Shown here piece after piece: positions 34,678-44,499 of a DNA stretch of 51,568 bases. Position 1 is the first letter of the stretch. Every line of letters starts with the position of its first letter. The notes beneath the pieces are model-generated. The model did not search any database and was not told where the DNA came from. It was given only the letters and a program-made list of their open reading frames with translations. Both the position numbers and the translations under genes were made by a program. Origin of the DNA: a bacterium HR30 (GTDB taxonomy: Bacteria > Desulfobacterota > Binatia > HRBIN30); assembly GCA_002898795.1 (NCBI GenBank), contig BEIG01000007.1, forward strand, positions 1 to 51,568, given 5' to 3'.

Positions 34678-37600
34678 ATGCAAAGATCAGCCGAGTTTGC
34701 ACGCGAAGCGGGCCGGTCGCTGATCGCAAGCGGCCCATTTGTTCGCATCGCTGCCACGCTGGCAGCATGTGCGCTCACGGTCATCGCCGTGTACCGTGAA
34801 CGAACCGCTGAGTTTGCCCCGCGGCGCGTATGGGGCGAGCTTTCTCCCGTGTTCGAAACCCTGGGACAGTGCGGTTGGCGCTTGACGAGCGTGGTGCTGG
34901 ATTGGCCGGATTTGGTGCTCGCCTCAGGTGGCCTCGTTACGGCTTTGCTGGTGATCGCGTGGCTGGTTTTTGACTGGCACCGCGGGTGGGTGGCTTCGCT
35001 GTGGCTTTTGGCGGCGTTGAGTGCGGGCGTGGGGCAATGGGCGTTTCTTCGGGGCAAGGTGTCTGTTGGCGTGGGGGCTTACGCTTGCGCGCTTTGCCTC
35101 GCGGTGGCCTTTGGGTGGCTGGTCCAAAGTCGGCAAGCCTTAGGGCCGCGAGCGGTGACGAACAAAGATTACGCCGCCGGGCTTTGGGTGCTGATCATTG
35201 CCTTGTTCCTGCGATTGTGGGCGCTCGACGAACTGCCCAGCCGGTTCGAGGGCGAGATGGGCCTCTCCATGCTGGCGGGGTCGAGCTGGCAGAGCCTAAA
35301 GAATTACCTGGTCGACGCTTTGACAACAGCATCCATTGGTTGCGCACATTTGTTCGTGCAGTTGGCTTCCTTCCTGGCCTTGGGTGATTCGGTGTTCGCT
35401 CTGCGCGCGAGTGCGGTGCTCATGGGAGCTGCCGTGGTGTGGAATTTGTTTTGGTTGTTGCGAAGGTATGTGGGGCCACAGGGGGCATGGTGTGCCGCAT
35501 TGTTGGCAATTTCTAGCGCCGAGCAATTGTGGTGGTCGCGGAGCGAGAATTCGTATTTCATCGCGGTTTGTCTGGCCGGTGTGATCACCGCCCGCCTCAG
35601 CGCTTGGCTTTTGGCTAGCCCGAGTTGGCGAAAAGCCATAATTGTTGCGGTGTGGATGGGCCTTACCCGCCTGTTCTACCTGGCTGCGGTCACGTTGGTG
35701 GCCATACCGTCATTGGTGCTCCTCCACCGCATGGTTTTCGATCGGACACACGTGCGGCAGTACGCGGGGGCTTTCTTCGTTGTTCTTTTGGGAGTGGGAT
35801 TGTGGGCGTCGAGCCTGTCCCTGGTTCATTTGGTCTCGAAGGGGGAATGGCGTTGGATTCACCCTGCTGTGCATGGCGAGTTAGCGGATGCCGAGAGCAC
35901 GCCTCTTCTGCAACGTGTTGCCGCCGTTGGGGAGCGAGTGGTCCAGAACGCACGCCAGGTAGCACGGCAGTGGACCATCGAGACTGGTTTTTCGCAGTGG
36001 TATCAGCGCCAAACTTGGCCTTACCCGCCAACGATTCTTCATGTGGGGATCGTGGCTCTGGGGGTGCTGGGCGTTGGGATTGCGCTTGCACAGTGGCGTT
36101 ACCCCTTTCCGGCGATGTTGTTGATGTGGTTCTTCCTCGCTTGCTTGCCTGCACTGCTCAGCATCGAACCAGCCGAACGTCGAATGGCCGCGGCGTTTCC
36201 CGCATTTTACGCGCTTGCGGGTTACGGCTGGGGTCACGCCGTGAACTGGATTTGCAGCAGCAGTTCCACGTTTCTGAAGGCGAGTTGGCACCTGGCTGGG
36301 TGGATCGTGTTGGTGATGATTGGTTGGTCGAGCGCTTCTTCGCACTTGACGCTCCCGAGAGCGGAGGTCGGTTTGGCGACGTTGGGGCGTGCCACGAAGC
36401 ACGTTTTCCGTGCGAGCGAGGCGGTGTATTATGAGATGGATGAGGCGGCGTTTCCGTTGCTGGTGATGGTCCACTCTTCCCTTTTTCGCCAACGCCTCCC
36501 TTGTACCGAAGCGTTGGCACCTGCGTCGTGGCTCACCACGTTGCTCGAGCAACCTTGCAGCTTCAATGATGTCGTTTGGCGACTGATGTCTCCAACGCTT
36601 CGAGCGCAGCGGCAGGCCCAGTACGTACCACCGTCGCAGTGGTCCGTCCTCCTTGCGGCGGTGCCCGACGCCGAGCGCAAACGACAGTTGCTGCGACATC
36701 TATTTCCGAACGGACGCGAGCACTGGATCGGCACTCCGGATTGGAACTTCAGCCTCACCGTGTTCACGGTTACGCGGTCTGATCTAGAGGCACTTCAGCG
36801 CTTCGAGGTGGTCGAGGAGCCACCACTTGCTGGCCCCGGTGTTGAGGAAAAGGAAGCGGGCTGCACAATGACGTTGCGCGGGGCCCTTTTTGTTCCGCGC
36901 GATGGTTGGTATCGCTGGCGGTTGGCGGCACCGTTCGAACCACTTGCCTGGACGATTGGGAACGAGTCGGGCACGTTCGAGGTTCACTCGAACGTGCCAC
37001 TAACAGCCGGGTTCCACCTGGCGCAATGGAAAGTTCGTGGGCCGTGCGGGGAGCGACCTGCCTTGTTTCTGAAGGAGCACGGCGAGAGCGAATGGCGCTC
37101 AGTACCGCTGTGGAACACGGAATTGGGGCGTGACGAGCTGACGAGGGCGACGCGAGTCGTCGCGCACGAAGGCTACACGAGTCACGGCCGTTTCGGAGAA
37201 CAGTCAGGTGAGTTTCTCGACCTGGGCATTGCCGATACTAGTGGCATGGTGGCTCTTGTCTGGCGCGATGGCCGTTACGAGTTTCTGGAATTGGACGCCG
37301 CCGGACAACCGCTGGCGTCGTACCGCGTAGACATTCCCGGACACACCGTGGTCAACGGCTTCGTACCTGGCCCGCAGGGGCGACGGTTCGTGCATACGGA
37401 GTCGGGAATGTGGGTGACGGATCGTGAGGGCCGCATGTTACGCCGTTGGCCTGTGGGACCAGGGCCGATTCGGGCCCAAATTGTTTGGTGGGACGATGGC
37501 AACACCTTGCTGGCTGCCGTTCCTGCTGCAGCCGAGGTTCAATGGTTCGATCTCGCAGGTCGTCTGCTGGGAGCCACCTCCACCTTCGATGGGGGGCCGC

Positions 37601-38019
37601 GCCGTTTTCTCGAGCCTACTGCACTCGCGTACGACCCTTCGCGACGGATCTTTGCGGTTGCCGAAGCGGATGGCCGTATCCTGCTGTTGCGCATACGTGG
37701 GTCGAATCCCTTGGACCTGGCGTTCGAGAGAGAGTTGCGGCCGCCTTTAAGTGTGCGCCGGATGGCAGTGCGCGTTCTCACGTTTGACGGACAGGGAAGG
37801 TTACTGGTCGGCGATCCTGAAAGGCCCGCGGTCTTCGCTTACGACAGTGCGGGACAGCGCTTGATGGCACAGCAGCCGGAAAACGACTGGATGAGTCAAG
37901 TCCCGGCCCTGGGGGTAGTGCGCCGGATTGTGCCACTGGAGGGGCAACTTTTGGTCCTGGCGGGCGGCCATGGGGCGGTTCGCTTCCAAGAGGGGCGCTT
38001 TGCGCAAGGCTTTGACTAA
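34678..38019 (+). CDS. Giant GT-C-like membrane protein with PA14-like and beta-propeller domains
   Basis: A 1113-residue protein. The first ~560 residues form many membrane helices with a GT-C-like opening (LRLWALDELPSRFEGEMGL) and the FFLACLPALLS...ERRMAAAFPAFYALAGYGW segment found in GT39-type proteins. Residues about 715-830 (ALFVPRDGWYRWRLAAP..., LTAGFHLAQWKV) look like a PA14 fold, and 840-1113 are repeated short beta blades, a degenerate beta-propeller. The ATG at 34678 has a GAGAGG site. Same architecture class as the protein at 44573, although blade sequences differ. Substrate unknown. Confidence 0.75.
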   Translation: MQRSAEFAREAGRSLIASGPFVRIAATLAACALTVIAVYRERTAEFAPRRVWGELSPVFETLGQCGWRLTSVVLDWPDLVLASGGLVTALLVIAWLVFDWHRGWVASLWLLAALSAGVGQWAFLRGKVSVGVGAYACALCLAVAFGWLVQSRQALGPRAVTNKDYAAGLWVLIIALFLRLWALDELPSRFEGEMGLSMLAGSSWQSLKNYLVDALTTASIGCAHLFVQLASFLALGDSVFALRASAVLMGAAVVWNLFWLLRRYVGPQGAWCAALLAISSAEQLWWSRSENSYFIAVCLAGVITARLSAWLLASPSWRKAIIVAVWMGLTRLFYLAAVTLVAIPSLVLLHRMVFDRTHVRQYAGAFFVVLLGVGLWASSLSLVHLVSKGEWRWIHPAVHGELADAESTPLLQRVAAVGERVVQNARQVARQWTIETGFSQWYQRQTWPYPPTILHVGIVALGVLGVGIALAQWRYPFPAMLLMWFFLACLPALLSIEPAERRMAAAFPAFYALAGYGWGHAVNWICSSSSTFLKASWHLAGWIVLVMIGWSSASSHLTLPRAEVGLATLGRATKHVFRASEAVYYEMDEAAFPLLVMVHSSLFRQRLPCTEALAPASWLTTLLEQPCSFNDVVWRLMSPTLRAQRQAQYVPPSQWSVLLAAVPDAERKRQLLRHLFPNGREHWIGTPDWNFSLTVFTVTRSDLEALQRFEVVEEPPLAGPGVEEKEAGCTMTLRGALFVPRDGWYRWRLAAPFEPLAWTIGNESGTFEVHSNVPLTAGFHLAQWKVRGPCGERPALFLKEHGESEWRSVPLWNTELGRDELTRATRVVAHEGYTSHGRFGEQSGEFLDLGIADTSGMVALVWRDGRYEFLELDAAGQPLASYRVDIPGHTVVNGFVPGPQGRRFVHTESGMWVTDREGRMLRRWPVGPGPIRAQIVWWDDGNTLLAAVPAAAEVQWFDLAGRLLGATSTFDGGPRRFLEPTALAYDPSRRIFAVAEADGRILLLRIRGSNPLDLAFERELRPPLSVRRMAVRVLTFDGQGRLLVGDPERPAVFAYDSAGQRLMAQQPENDWMSQVPALGVVRRIVPLEGQLLVLAGGHGAVRFQEGRFAQGFD

Positions 38020-38104
38020 GCTTACTCGGTGGCCAAACTTTGGATACGGGCAGCGATGTCGGCGAGTTACCGTCGTTGCCGAGGCCGAAGAGCAACAGTT
38101 TTGG

Positions 38105-39001
38105 TCAGTGCAGCCGCTCGCAAACCCGCAACTTGGCACTGGCAGCTCGGGGGTTCTCGGCAAGCTCCGCTTCGCCCGCTCGAAGGGGCTTTCGCGTCAG
38201 GATGCGAGCGGTACCTTGCTCCTGCTCTCTGCGGAAAAACCTTTTGACGATGCGATCTTCCAGTGAATGGAACGAGAGCACGGCCAGTTTTCCGCCCGTT
38301 CGCAAAAGCGAGAACGCCTGGGGTAGCGCGGTTTCTAGCGCAGCGAGCTCGTCGTTTACGGCAATCCGCAGCGCTTGAAATACCCGCGCAGCAGAGCGGG
38401 CTGCGCGCCAACGCACCGCTGGGGGAAGGCCTGCTTGGACCGCTGCGGAAAGCTCATTGGTTGTGCGAATGGGTCGTCGTTCCACGATGGCGCGGGCAAT
38501 GCGCCGCGCGTACCGTTCCTCTCCGTACTGGAAAATCAGATGAGCGAGGCGGCGAACGTCAAGTTGGTTGACAAGATCGGCCGCAGTGGGAAGCGCACGA
38601 TCCGTGGGGTCAAAGCGCATGTCCAGAGGTTCGTCGTGACGAAAACTAAAGCCGCGCCCTGCTACATCGAAGTGAAACGAGCTGGCCCCCAGGTCGAATA
38701 GGACGGCGGCCACCCCTGTGAAGCCGTGGGCCTGAGCGATGTCGGAAATTTGCGCGAAACTCCCATGAGCGAGTATGACACGCCCCTCGGTCACTTCCGC
38801 TGCGAAACGCTGGCGCGCGTATTCGAGCAGTTCCGGGTCGCGGTCGATCCCCAGCACTCGCCCGTTTGGCTTCGTGGCCTCGAGCATCGCCTGGGTGTGG
38901 CCACCTCCGTCAATTGTCGCATCCACGCAGCGGTCGCCCGGGGCCAGGGCAAGCAGGTGCAGGATTTCCCGCGTGAGAATGGGTGTATGAACTGCGCCCA
39001 T
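38105..39001 (-). CDS. rsmH: 16S rRNA (cytosine(1402)-N4)-methyltransferase RsmH
   Basis: A 298-residue RsmH (MraW). HTPIL near the start, the SAM loop DATIDGGGHTQAML at 27-40, DLGASSFHFD, GFSFRHDEPLDMR and the LSFHSLEDRIVKRFF motif are all diagnostic. The ATG at 39001 has a GAGAGGGTG site; a GTG three bases upstream is an alternative. RsmH is normally the second gene of the division and cell wall cluster, but here no mraZ, ftsL or ftsI is present. It follows a LamG-domain gene by seven bases. Confidence 0.96.
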   Translation of the reverse strand: MGAVHTPILTREILHLLALAPGDRCVDATIDGGGHTQAMLEATKPNGRVLGIDRDPELLEYARQRFAAEVTEGRVILAHGSFAQISDIAQAHGFTGVAAVLFDLGASSFHFDVAGRGFSFRHDEPLDMRFDPTDRALPTAADLVNQLDVRRLAHLIFQYGEERYARRIARAIVERRPIRTTNELSAAVQAGLPPAVRWRAARSAARVFQALRIAVNDELAALETALPQAFSLLRTGGKLAVLSFHSLEDRIVKRFFRREQEQGTARILTRKPLRAGEAELAENPRAASAKLRVCERLH

Positions 39002-39008
39002 CACCCTC

Positions 39009-40019
39009 TCAGGGCCTTGTTTGTTCCATGAGGGTGAGAATCTCCTCGGGTTGAAGAACGCGGGGAAAAACGTGGAAACCCCGAATGCGACTGTTGGCGC
39101 CTCTCGCACCGCCTGGGTAATCGGACCCGATATACCATGGAGTGCCTGGAGGGATGATGATCTCGTTTGCGTACTCCACGCTTCGCACCGGACGCCCATC
39201 GATGAAAAAGGTCGCAACAAAGTCTCCCCACGTGGCCGCTACGTGGTGCCATTCGTCCGCTTTCCAAAGAGCAATGCCGTAGCTTGCGTCCGCTTCTTGA
39301 CCCAAGCTGTCCGCGATTAGAAAACGGAGAAACGGCCCATTCTTAAAAATCGTCACCCTGTTCTCGAATGTGTGGGGCATGCGCCAAGTGAAGTAAGCGT
39401 TGTTGCTGCCGCTGTCTCCGGCCCAGGCTGGCTGGAGCCAGAAAAGGACGCTCCCCGCATTCGATCCAACTCCCTCCGGAGGAGGTGCGACAAACAGGGC
39501 GTTTGGGCCGAACACTGCTCCGAATTCGTCGTACTGCACGTCTTTCTCCGCAAGCGTGTGTACGGCTCCGCTGCCTTTTTGCGGATCGTCAAAGGGGAGC
39601 GAAAGAACCGCTTCACCGATCAAGCCTTCGGCTGGCTCGGCTCCGAGGTTGCCGAAAGGCATTCGATCCATAGGCAGCACCTTGGGACGCGTCGCCAACT
39701 CTGCCGATGACGGACTCGGCTCACCCTTCGAAATGTCTATCGCCCCTTCGGGCACCAACACTTCGCCGCGCGGGCGCAACAGGTCGCGCCGCTGACTTCT
39801 CGTAGCCCCGGATTCGGACGATGGGCCGCCCGCGAAATCTCCAAAAGCTGCTTCCTCTCCCGTGCCACGCGCGGGCCCGCCCCGAATGGGGAATGTCGGT
39901 ACGGCTCCGCTGTGACGGCTGGCCCGTATCGATTCGTCGGTGGAGGATCGGGGGCGTGTCAGGATCCACAGAGAGAGACAGGCGAGTGCTCCAAGCAAGG
40001 CAACCAGCCAGCGTTGCAT
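39009..40019 (-). CDS. Membrane-anchored LamG/concanavalin-like domain protein
   Basis: A 336-residue protein. One N-terminal hydrophobic segment (about 4-22) acts as signal anchor, then a low-complexity linker (about 25-130), then a laminin-G/concanavalin A-like jelly roll (about 145-336) with EWHHVAATW...FFIDGRPV and WYIGSDY strands typical of LamG_3. Such domains bind glycans or proteins at the cell surface. It is the first gene of a minus-strand pair with rsmH, an odd pairing. The ATG at 40019 has no strong ribosome binding site. Confidence 0.8.
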   Translation of the reverse strand: MQRWLVALLGALACLSLWILTRPRSSTDESIRASRHSGAVPTFPIRGGPARGTGEEAAFGDFAGGPSSESGATRSQRRDLLRPRGEVLVPEGAIDISKGEPSPSSAELATRPKVLPMDRMPFGNLGAEPAEGLIGEAVLSLPFDDPQKGSGAVHTLAEKDVQYDEFGAVFGPNALFVAPPPEGVGSNAGSVLFWLQPAWAGDSGSNNAYFTWRMPHTFENRVTIFKNGPFLRFLIADSLGQEADASYGIALWKADEWHHVAATWGDFVATFFIDGRPVRSVEYANEIIIPPGTPWYIGSDYPGGARGANSRIRGFHVFPRVLQPEEILTLMEQTRP

Positions 40020-40117
40020 AGTTGCTTCGTTTAGCCCCCGTGTGTCGCCAAGAAAAGCGAAAGGCCACCAGCAGAGTTGAATCCCGCACCCTTGCAGGGT
40101 AAGCGAAGCGTCTTCCC

Positions 40118-40891
40118 ATGACCCAAGCAGTGCAAGAACGGCAGCTCCGCACGCCGCGAAAAGTGGTGCTGGCCCTGCCGGCCTATAACGAGGCGCCCAA
40201 TTTACCCGCCTTGCTGGAAGCCGTTCGAGATGCGTTGGAACCGCACTTCGTGCCTTATGAAGTGATTGTCGTGGATGACGGTAGTACGGATGGTACAGCT
40301 CAGGTCGCACGCAGTTACGCCCGGGAAATGCCTATTGTGCTGTTGCAGCATGAGAGGAACCAAGGGCTCGGTGTGACCCTGCGCGATGGTCTCAAGGCCG
40401 CCCTCGAACGTGCCTCGGAGCGCGATGTCATCGTAACCATGGATGCGGACGCGACTCACCCTCCTGGTTTGATCTTGCGCATGTTGCAATTGATCGAAGA
40501 GGGGTTCGATGTGGTCATTGCGTCGCGGTTTCAGCCTGGCGCCCGTGTTCTCGGTGTTTCGCTACTTCGAAGATTGATGACGCGGGCAGCATCGCTGCTC
40601 CTGCGGGCCTTGTTTCCTATGGGCGTGCGAGACTTTACCTGTGGCTTTCGGGCTTATCGGGCCTCGGTGATTGCCACAGCATTCCGGACGTACAACGATG
40701 CGTTTATCGATCAGGCTGGTTTCCAGTGCATGTTGGACGTTTTGTTGAAGCTCCGACGTTTTGGGGTCGTAATGGGCGAGGTGCCCATGGTGTTGCGTTA
40801 CGACCGCAAAGGCGGAGCGAGTAAGATGAAGGTGTGGCGCACGGCTTGGGCAAGCTTGCGACTCATCTTGCGCCGTCGGTTCGAAGGATAA
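40118..40891 (+). CDS. GT2 family polyprenyl-phosphate glycosyltransferase (DPM1-like)
   Basis: A 257-residue soluble GT-A enzyme. LALPAYNEAPNL, VDDGSTDGT, NQGLGVTLRDGL, TMDADATHPPG and RDFTCGFRAYR give the dolichyl-phosphate mannose synthase pattern, without a C-terminal membrane domain. It is transcribed divergently from the LamG gene across 98 bases and likely supplies a lipid-linked sugar for one of the neighbouring GT-C proteins. Confidence 0.88.
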   Translation: MTQAVQERQLRTPRKVVLALPAYNEAPNLPALLEAVRDALEPHFVPYEVIVVDDGSTDGTAQVARSYAREMPIVLLQHERNQGLGVTLRDGLKAALERASERDVIVTMDADATHPPGLILRMLQLIEEGFDVVIASRFQPGARVLGVSLLRRLMTRAASLLLRALFPMGVRDFTCGFRAYRASVIATAFRTYNDAFIDQAGFQCMLDVLLKLRRFGVVMGEVPMVLRYDRKGGASKMKVWRTAWASLRLILRRRFEG

Positions 40892-40996
40892 ATAAGCCCG
40901 GCTCTTTTGGGTTGCTGGCGCGGATCGGCTTCAGCGGTGGCGGACGTACTTTGATGTGGCTCCGCCTTCGAGCTTTCCTGCCGGTTCCTGCCAAGT

Positions 40997-41017
40997 GCCG
41001 GGAGCACTGCCCCCGGC
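40997..41017. terminator. Hairpin between convergent genes
   Basis: GCCGGG (40997-41002) and CCCGGC (41012-41017) form a 6-base-pair stem between the ends of a plus-strand and a minus-strand gene. No T-run is present on either side, so a terminator role is only suggested by position. Confidence 0.25.
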
Positions 41018-41037
41018 GCCCGAGGCGAGACTAAGAC

Positions 41038-43701
41038 TCAGCGGTTGTTGCGCGTAGCCTTCTCCCAGCCGGTGTCAGGCAGCCCCACGGCTTCTTCCGG
41101 AGTCAAGCCTTCGTGAGCGAGGGTGTCGGGATAATTTTTCACCATGAACCAACCCGCTTCGTCGCCCCCGGTGGGGATCACACGAAGTTCCAAAGGTTCG
41201 CTAGGTTTCACCGCATCCGCCGGAACTTCCACCAACAGCACTCCGCTCCGTCCCGCTGTGGCTGCCCGAAAAAGGAAGGTCATCCGGTAGGGGCCGGAGC
41301 TCCAAATTTCGTTTTGGAAGTCCTGGCTTAACTGGAACCTAAGGGCAAATTTGCCGTCGACGTACAGTTCCCCTTCGAACGGCACCTCGGAAAACGATGC
41401 GGTGACAACAGCCACGGTACGTTTCCGCGCAGGAATCGGGGCCGTTGTCCAAACCACCTCGCTGTCGGGATCGCGCACATAAGCCCACCACGACTCCGTG
41501 CCGCCACGATAATCGGGATAAGGGTTTTGCGTGTGACGGAATCGTCGAATACCGCCAAAGCCTTCGATCAACTGTACGTCCTCTGCTTTGCGTACGGCTG
41601 GTTGCGTTGGTGGGAGGGAGGCTACGGTGGGAATTTCCGCCACGCTCGTTACTCCCGTCACGTCGTTGCCGGCAGCATCGGTCAGCCGCGCAACGAAGTA
41701 CCAGTCGCCGACGGTTTCACAACTTTGCACGAGTAACAAGTTGTTGCCGCTTTGCAGAGAGACGGCCTTTCGCAGGGGCGTTGGGCCGAGGAGCAGCGGA
41801 ATGGGCGACAACAAATTCCCATTGAGCCACACGCGGGCTAAGTCTCCACCGCCGCTCAGCTCTAAGAAGACTTCTTGTTGCCGTTCGGAACGCACGTTAG
41901 TGAGGGCGTAGGCGCAAACGTACTCTGGGTTGCCGGGATGAAGTGGGTCCGAGCCGGCAAAGAAACTGTTGAAGTCCACCCGAACGTTGCGCTGAAACAT
42001 CGGGCGCCAGTAGGCGTCGGCAAAAGTCGCCCGCACCCGGTCTTTGGAAATTTGCTTCGGATCGATGAAGTCACGGCGGATTCCGTTGCCGTCCGAGTTC
42101 CCAAAGAGCCCGAGGGCCAGCCATTGGGTCAGAAACATTTTCCGGGCTCGCACTTCAGCAATCACAAATTCCCTTTGGCCTCCTGGAGCAACGATTTCTT
42201 TCAAGATCGTGTAATCGCTGAAGAAGGAGAGGTCCGAATCGCGAAGTTGGTACAAGATCGGCCCGTCTACGGTATACTCGGAGTAAAACGCAGGGTCTGC
42301 GATCAAGTACCCGATATCCCGGGTCTGGATGTAATAGAGGGGGTCTACCCGATTGTAAAACAGGGGAAAAATCTGCGGCTGATTCACTTCGGTGGCGGTG
42401 AGCATCAGCCGTCGATACTTGGAACGTAAGGGTTCCATGAACTGGATCGACTCGCGATAACCATACTGGAAGCCACCGTAGGTGGGGGCGGAGTATTTGG
42501 GATACTCGCGGAAGTAGAAGGTCACGTAGTGGTACGACTGTTGCCCGAGAAAATAGGCGACGACTCCGAGACTGGCGATCTGGAGTGTTCGAACGAGCGG
42601 CCTCCAGCGAAAAACCTGGAGAACCCAAAGTGCCGTTGCCAGCCCCAAGCCGGTCAGCAGGCTAAATGCGGGCACCCCGATAAACGCCCGCGTGGCTGAG
42701 GGGATTTCGGTCAGCAACGCGGCTCCAGTCGGGTACACCGCGAGCCACCACAGCAGGAGTTTGCTGAAACGGTCGCGCCGGAGCAGTGCCGCCGCGATAC
42801 CAATCAGCAAAAAGGGCAGGTAGATCGGCAAAAGCTCGCCAAACTCGCGCACGGCGTGGCGTGTGATGGGATCGCCTCGCTCGAACAAAAACACTGGATC
42901 GAAAAACGCCTTGTAGTGGAGCCAATAGCGGGTTGCTTGCGGTAGCCAGGGCGCATTCCAGTCGAATGCTGCAGTGCGTTGCACATAGATCGTACCCTGT
43001 GGATGGCGCTGGTAAAAAATGACCAAGGGGGTGATGGTGACCACCCCGACAGCCACAGCCAACAGCGTCTCTTTCCAGCGACGGACCAGGGTTGGGGCGT
43101 AAAGCACGGCAAAGCCCAGCAGAAACAGGGGGACGACGACCGTGGAGATCGCGTAATTGTAAGGGCAGGCGGCGCAAAAGAAGGCGGCCCAGGGCAAGGT
43201 CCGGCGTCCCTTCGTGTACAGGATCAGGAGCCACACCGCCATGCCGAATAAAAAGGCAAAAGGGGTCATTTCAAAGGCGATGCGACTGAGGTGCAGGTGC
43301 CATGGGGCAAGGGCAAGAAAGATGGCGGAGAACAAACCGACCCACGGATTGAAGAGCTCCTTGCCGATGAGGTACACGACACCGATCGAGAGAACACCGT
43401 AGAAGGCTGCGGGAAAACGGGTAGAAAACTCGTCGAGACCGAACAGTTTTACGGCCAACGCCGTGGAATAAATGTATACAGTGTTCTTGTACCCACCGAA
43501 CGACCACACGAGCAGCGGTAGGAATTGCCCGTTTTCGTCGTAACCGCTTTCGGCGATCGCGTAGCCATTGTAGCCGAACGCAGCTTCGTCACAGAAAAGC
43601 CCGGCAGGCACGTCGCGAAGCTGATAGAGGCGAAGCCAAGCGGAACCAACGAGCACCACGCCAAGCGCCAATCGCCAGAGCCATTTTCGGTCCGTTGCCA
43701 C
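41038..43701 (-). CDS. GT39-like membrane glycosyltransferase with C-terminal jelly-roll domains
   Basis: An 887-residue protein with a GTG start eight bases after a perfect AGGAGGAG site. GT-C hallmarks: first-loop LRDVPAGLFCDEAAFGYNGYAI with the acidic DE pair, a WHLHLSRIAFEM segment and about 12 helices up to residue ~430. Beyond ~560 the chain is soluble, with at least two beta-sandwich regions: EVFLELSGGGDLARVWLNG...SLQSGNNLLLVQ (about 600-660) and GELYVDGKFALRF (near 780), which resemble sugar-binding jelly rolls. It is the second gene of a pair with the DPG-synthase-like GT2 upstream, probably its donor-forming enzyme. Confidence 0.8.
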   Translation of the reverse strand: MATDRKWLWRLALGVVLVGSAWLRLYQLRDVPAGLFCDEAAFGYNGYAIAESGYDENGQFLPLLVWSFGGYKNTVYIYSTALAVKLFGLDEFSTRFPAAFYGVLSIGVVYLIGKELFNPWVGLFSAIFLALAPWHLHLSRIAFEMTPFAFLFGMAVWLLILYTKGRRTLPWAAFFCAACPYNYAISTVVVPLFLLGFAVLYAPTLVRRWKETLLAVAVGVVTITPLVIFYQRHPQGTIYVQRTAAFDWNAPWLPQATRYWLHYKAFFDPVFLFERGDPITRHAVREFGELLPIYLPFLLIGIAAALLRRDRFSKLLLWWLAVYPTGAALLTEIPSATRAFIGVPAFSLLTGLGLATALWVLQVFRWRPLVRTLQIASLGVVAYFLGQQSYHYVTFYFREYPKYSAPTYGGFQYGYRESIQFMEPLRSKYRRLMLTATEVNQPQIFPLFYNRVDPLYYIQTRDIGYLIADPAFYSEYTVDGPILYQLRDSDLSFFSDYTILKEIVAPGGQREFVIAEVRARKMFLTQWLALGLFGNSDGNGIRRDFIDPKQISKDRVRATFADAYWRPMFQRNVRVDFNSFFAGSDPLHPGNPEYVCAYALTNVRSERQQEVFLELSGGGDLARVWLNGNLLSPIPLLLGPTPLRKAVSLQSGNNLLLVQSCETVGDWYFVARLTDAAGNDVTGVTSVAEIPTVASLPPTQPAVRKAEDVQLIEGFGGIRRFRHTQNPYPDYRGGTESWWAYVRDPDSEVVWTTAPIPARKRTVAVVTASFSEVPFEGELYVDGKFALRFQLSQDFQNEIWSSGPYRMTFLFRAATAGRSGVLLVEVPADAVKPSEPLELRVIPTGGDEAGWFMVKNYPDTLAHEGLTPEEAVGLPDTGWEKATRNNR

Positions 43702-43721
43702 GTTTGCTCCTCCTGGCTGTT

Positions 43722-44480
43722 TTACTTGAGCACTGGGGGAGAGTTTGCCTTGGACACCTGCAGCGATAACGCCCGCAATTCTTGTACATGTTTGCGGATT
43801 CGCCAGACCTCGAAGTAGGCTTCCAGTCCTCGCCACAAGCTTACGGTCGAGTCAGGAACGTTGGTCCAAATCACAGGCACTTCGGCCACCTTCCGCCCGA
43901 GTGCCAGGGCGACGGCAAGGAGCTCGACGTCGAACGCGAAGCGGTCGACCGAGAGGTGCTCCCACACGGGTGCCAATCGCTCTCGCTGGAATAGCTTGAA
44001 ACCGCATTGGGTGTCGCGGAACGGAAGTCCTACGACGAGGCGTACCCACCAGTTAAACAATTTTCCCGCGCGCTCGCGGAGCAAGTTCTGCCGTTTTCGG
44101 ACTTCCGAGCCCGGCAAGGCCCGACTGCCGATAGCCAAGTCGAACCCTTGCTCGAGCGCTGCGCTGAGTTTCGGTAATTCCTCGATCGGGGTTGAAAGGT
44201 CCGCATCGGTCAGAAGAACCCAGGAGCCCCGAGCGTGGAGTGCCCCGTGTCGTACGGCATAACCTTTGCCCCGATTTGGCTTGTAGCTCAACAAGCGCAA
44301 AGTGGGTTGCTGGCCAAAGTGCTCTCGAACAACTGCTGTTGTCGAATCGGTACTGCCGTCGTCGACAACGAGAACCTCGTGATCGTAAGCTTGCTTCTCC
44401 AAATACGAAAAAATCCGCTCCAACGAGGGCAAGATGCGCCGGGCCTCGTTGAATGCCGGAACAACGACAGAAAGCTTCAT
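43722..44480 (-). CDS. GT2 dolichyl/polyprenyl-phosphate glucosyltransferase-like
   Basis: A 252-residue GT-A enzyme. SVVVPAFNEARRILPSLE, VDDGSTDST, GKGYAVRHG, LTDADLSTPIEELPKL and FRDTQCGFKLFQR fit the ALG5/polyprenyl-phosphate beta-glucosyltransferase group. It lacks membrane helices. Twenty bases separate it from the GT-C gene that follows, and it is divergent from the Agl23-like gene. Likely a cytoplasmic enzyme charging a polyprenyl carrier. Confidence 0.9.
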   Translation of the reverse strand: MKLSVVVPAFNEARRILPSLERIFSYLEKQAYDHEVLVVDDGSTDSTTAVVREHFGQQPTLRLLSYKPNRGKGYAVRHGALHARGSWVLLTDADLSTPIEELPKLSAALEQGFDLAIGSRALPGSEVRKRQNLLRERAGKLFNWWVRLVVGLPFRDTQCGFKLFQRERLAPVWEHLSVDRFAFDVELLAVALALGRKVAEVPVIWTNVPDSTVSLWRGLEAYFEVWRIRKHVQELRALSLQVSKANSPPVLK

Positions 44481-44499
44481 GCCGGGCGCAAAATGTTAG

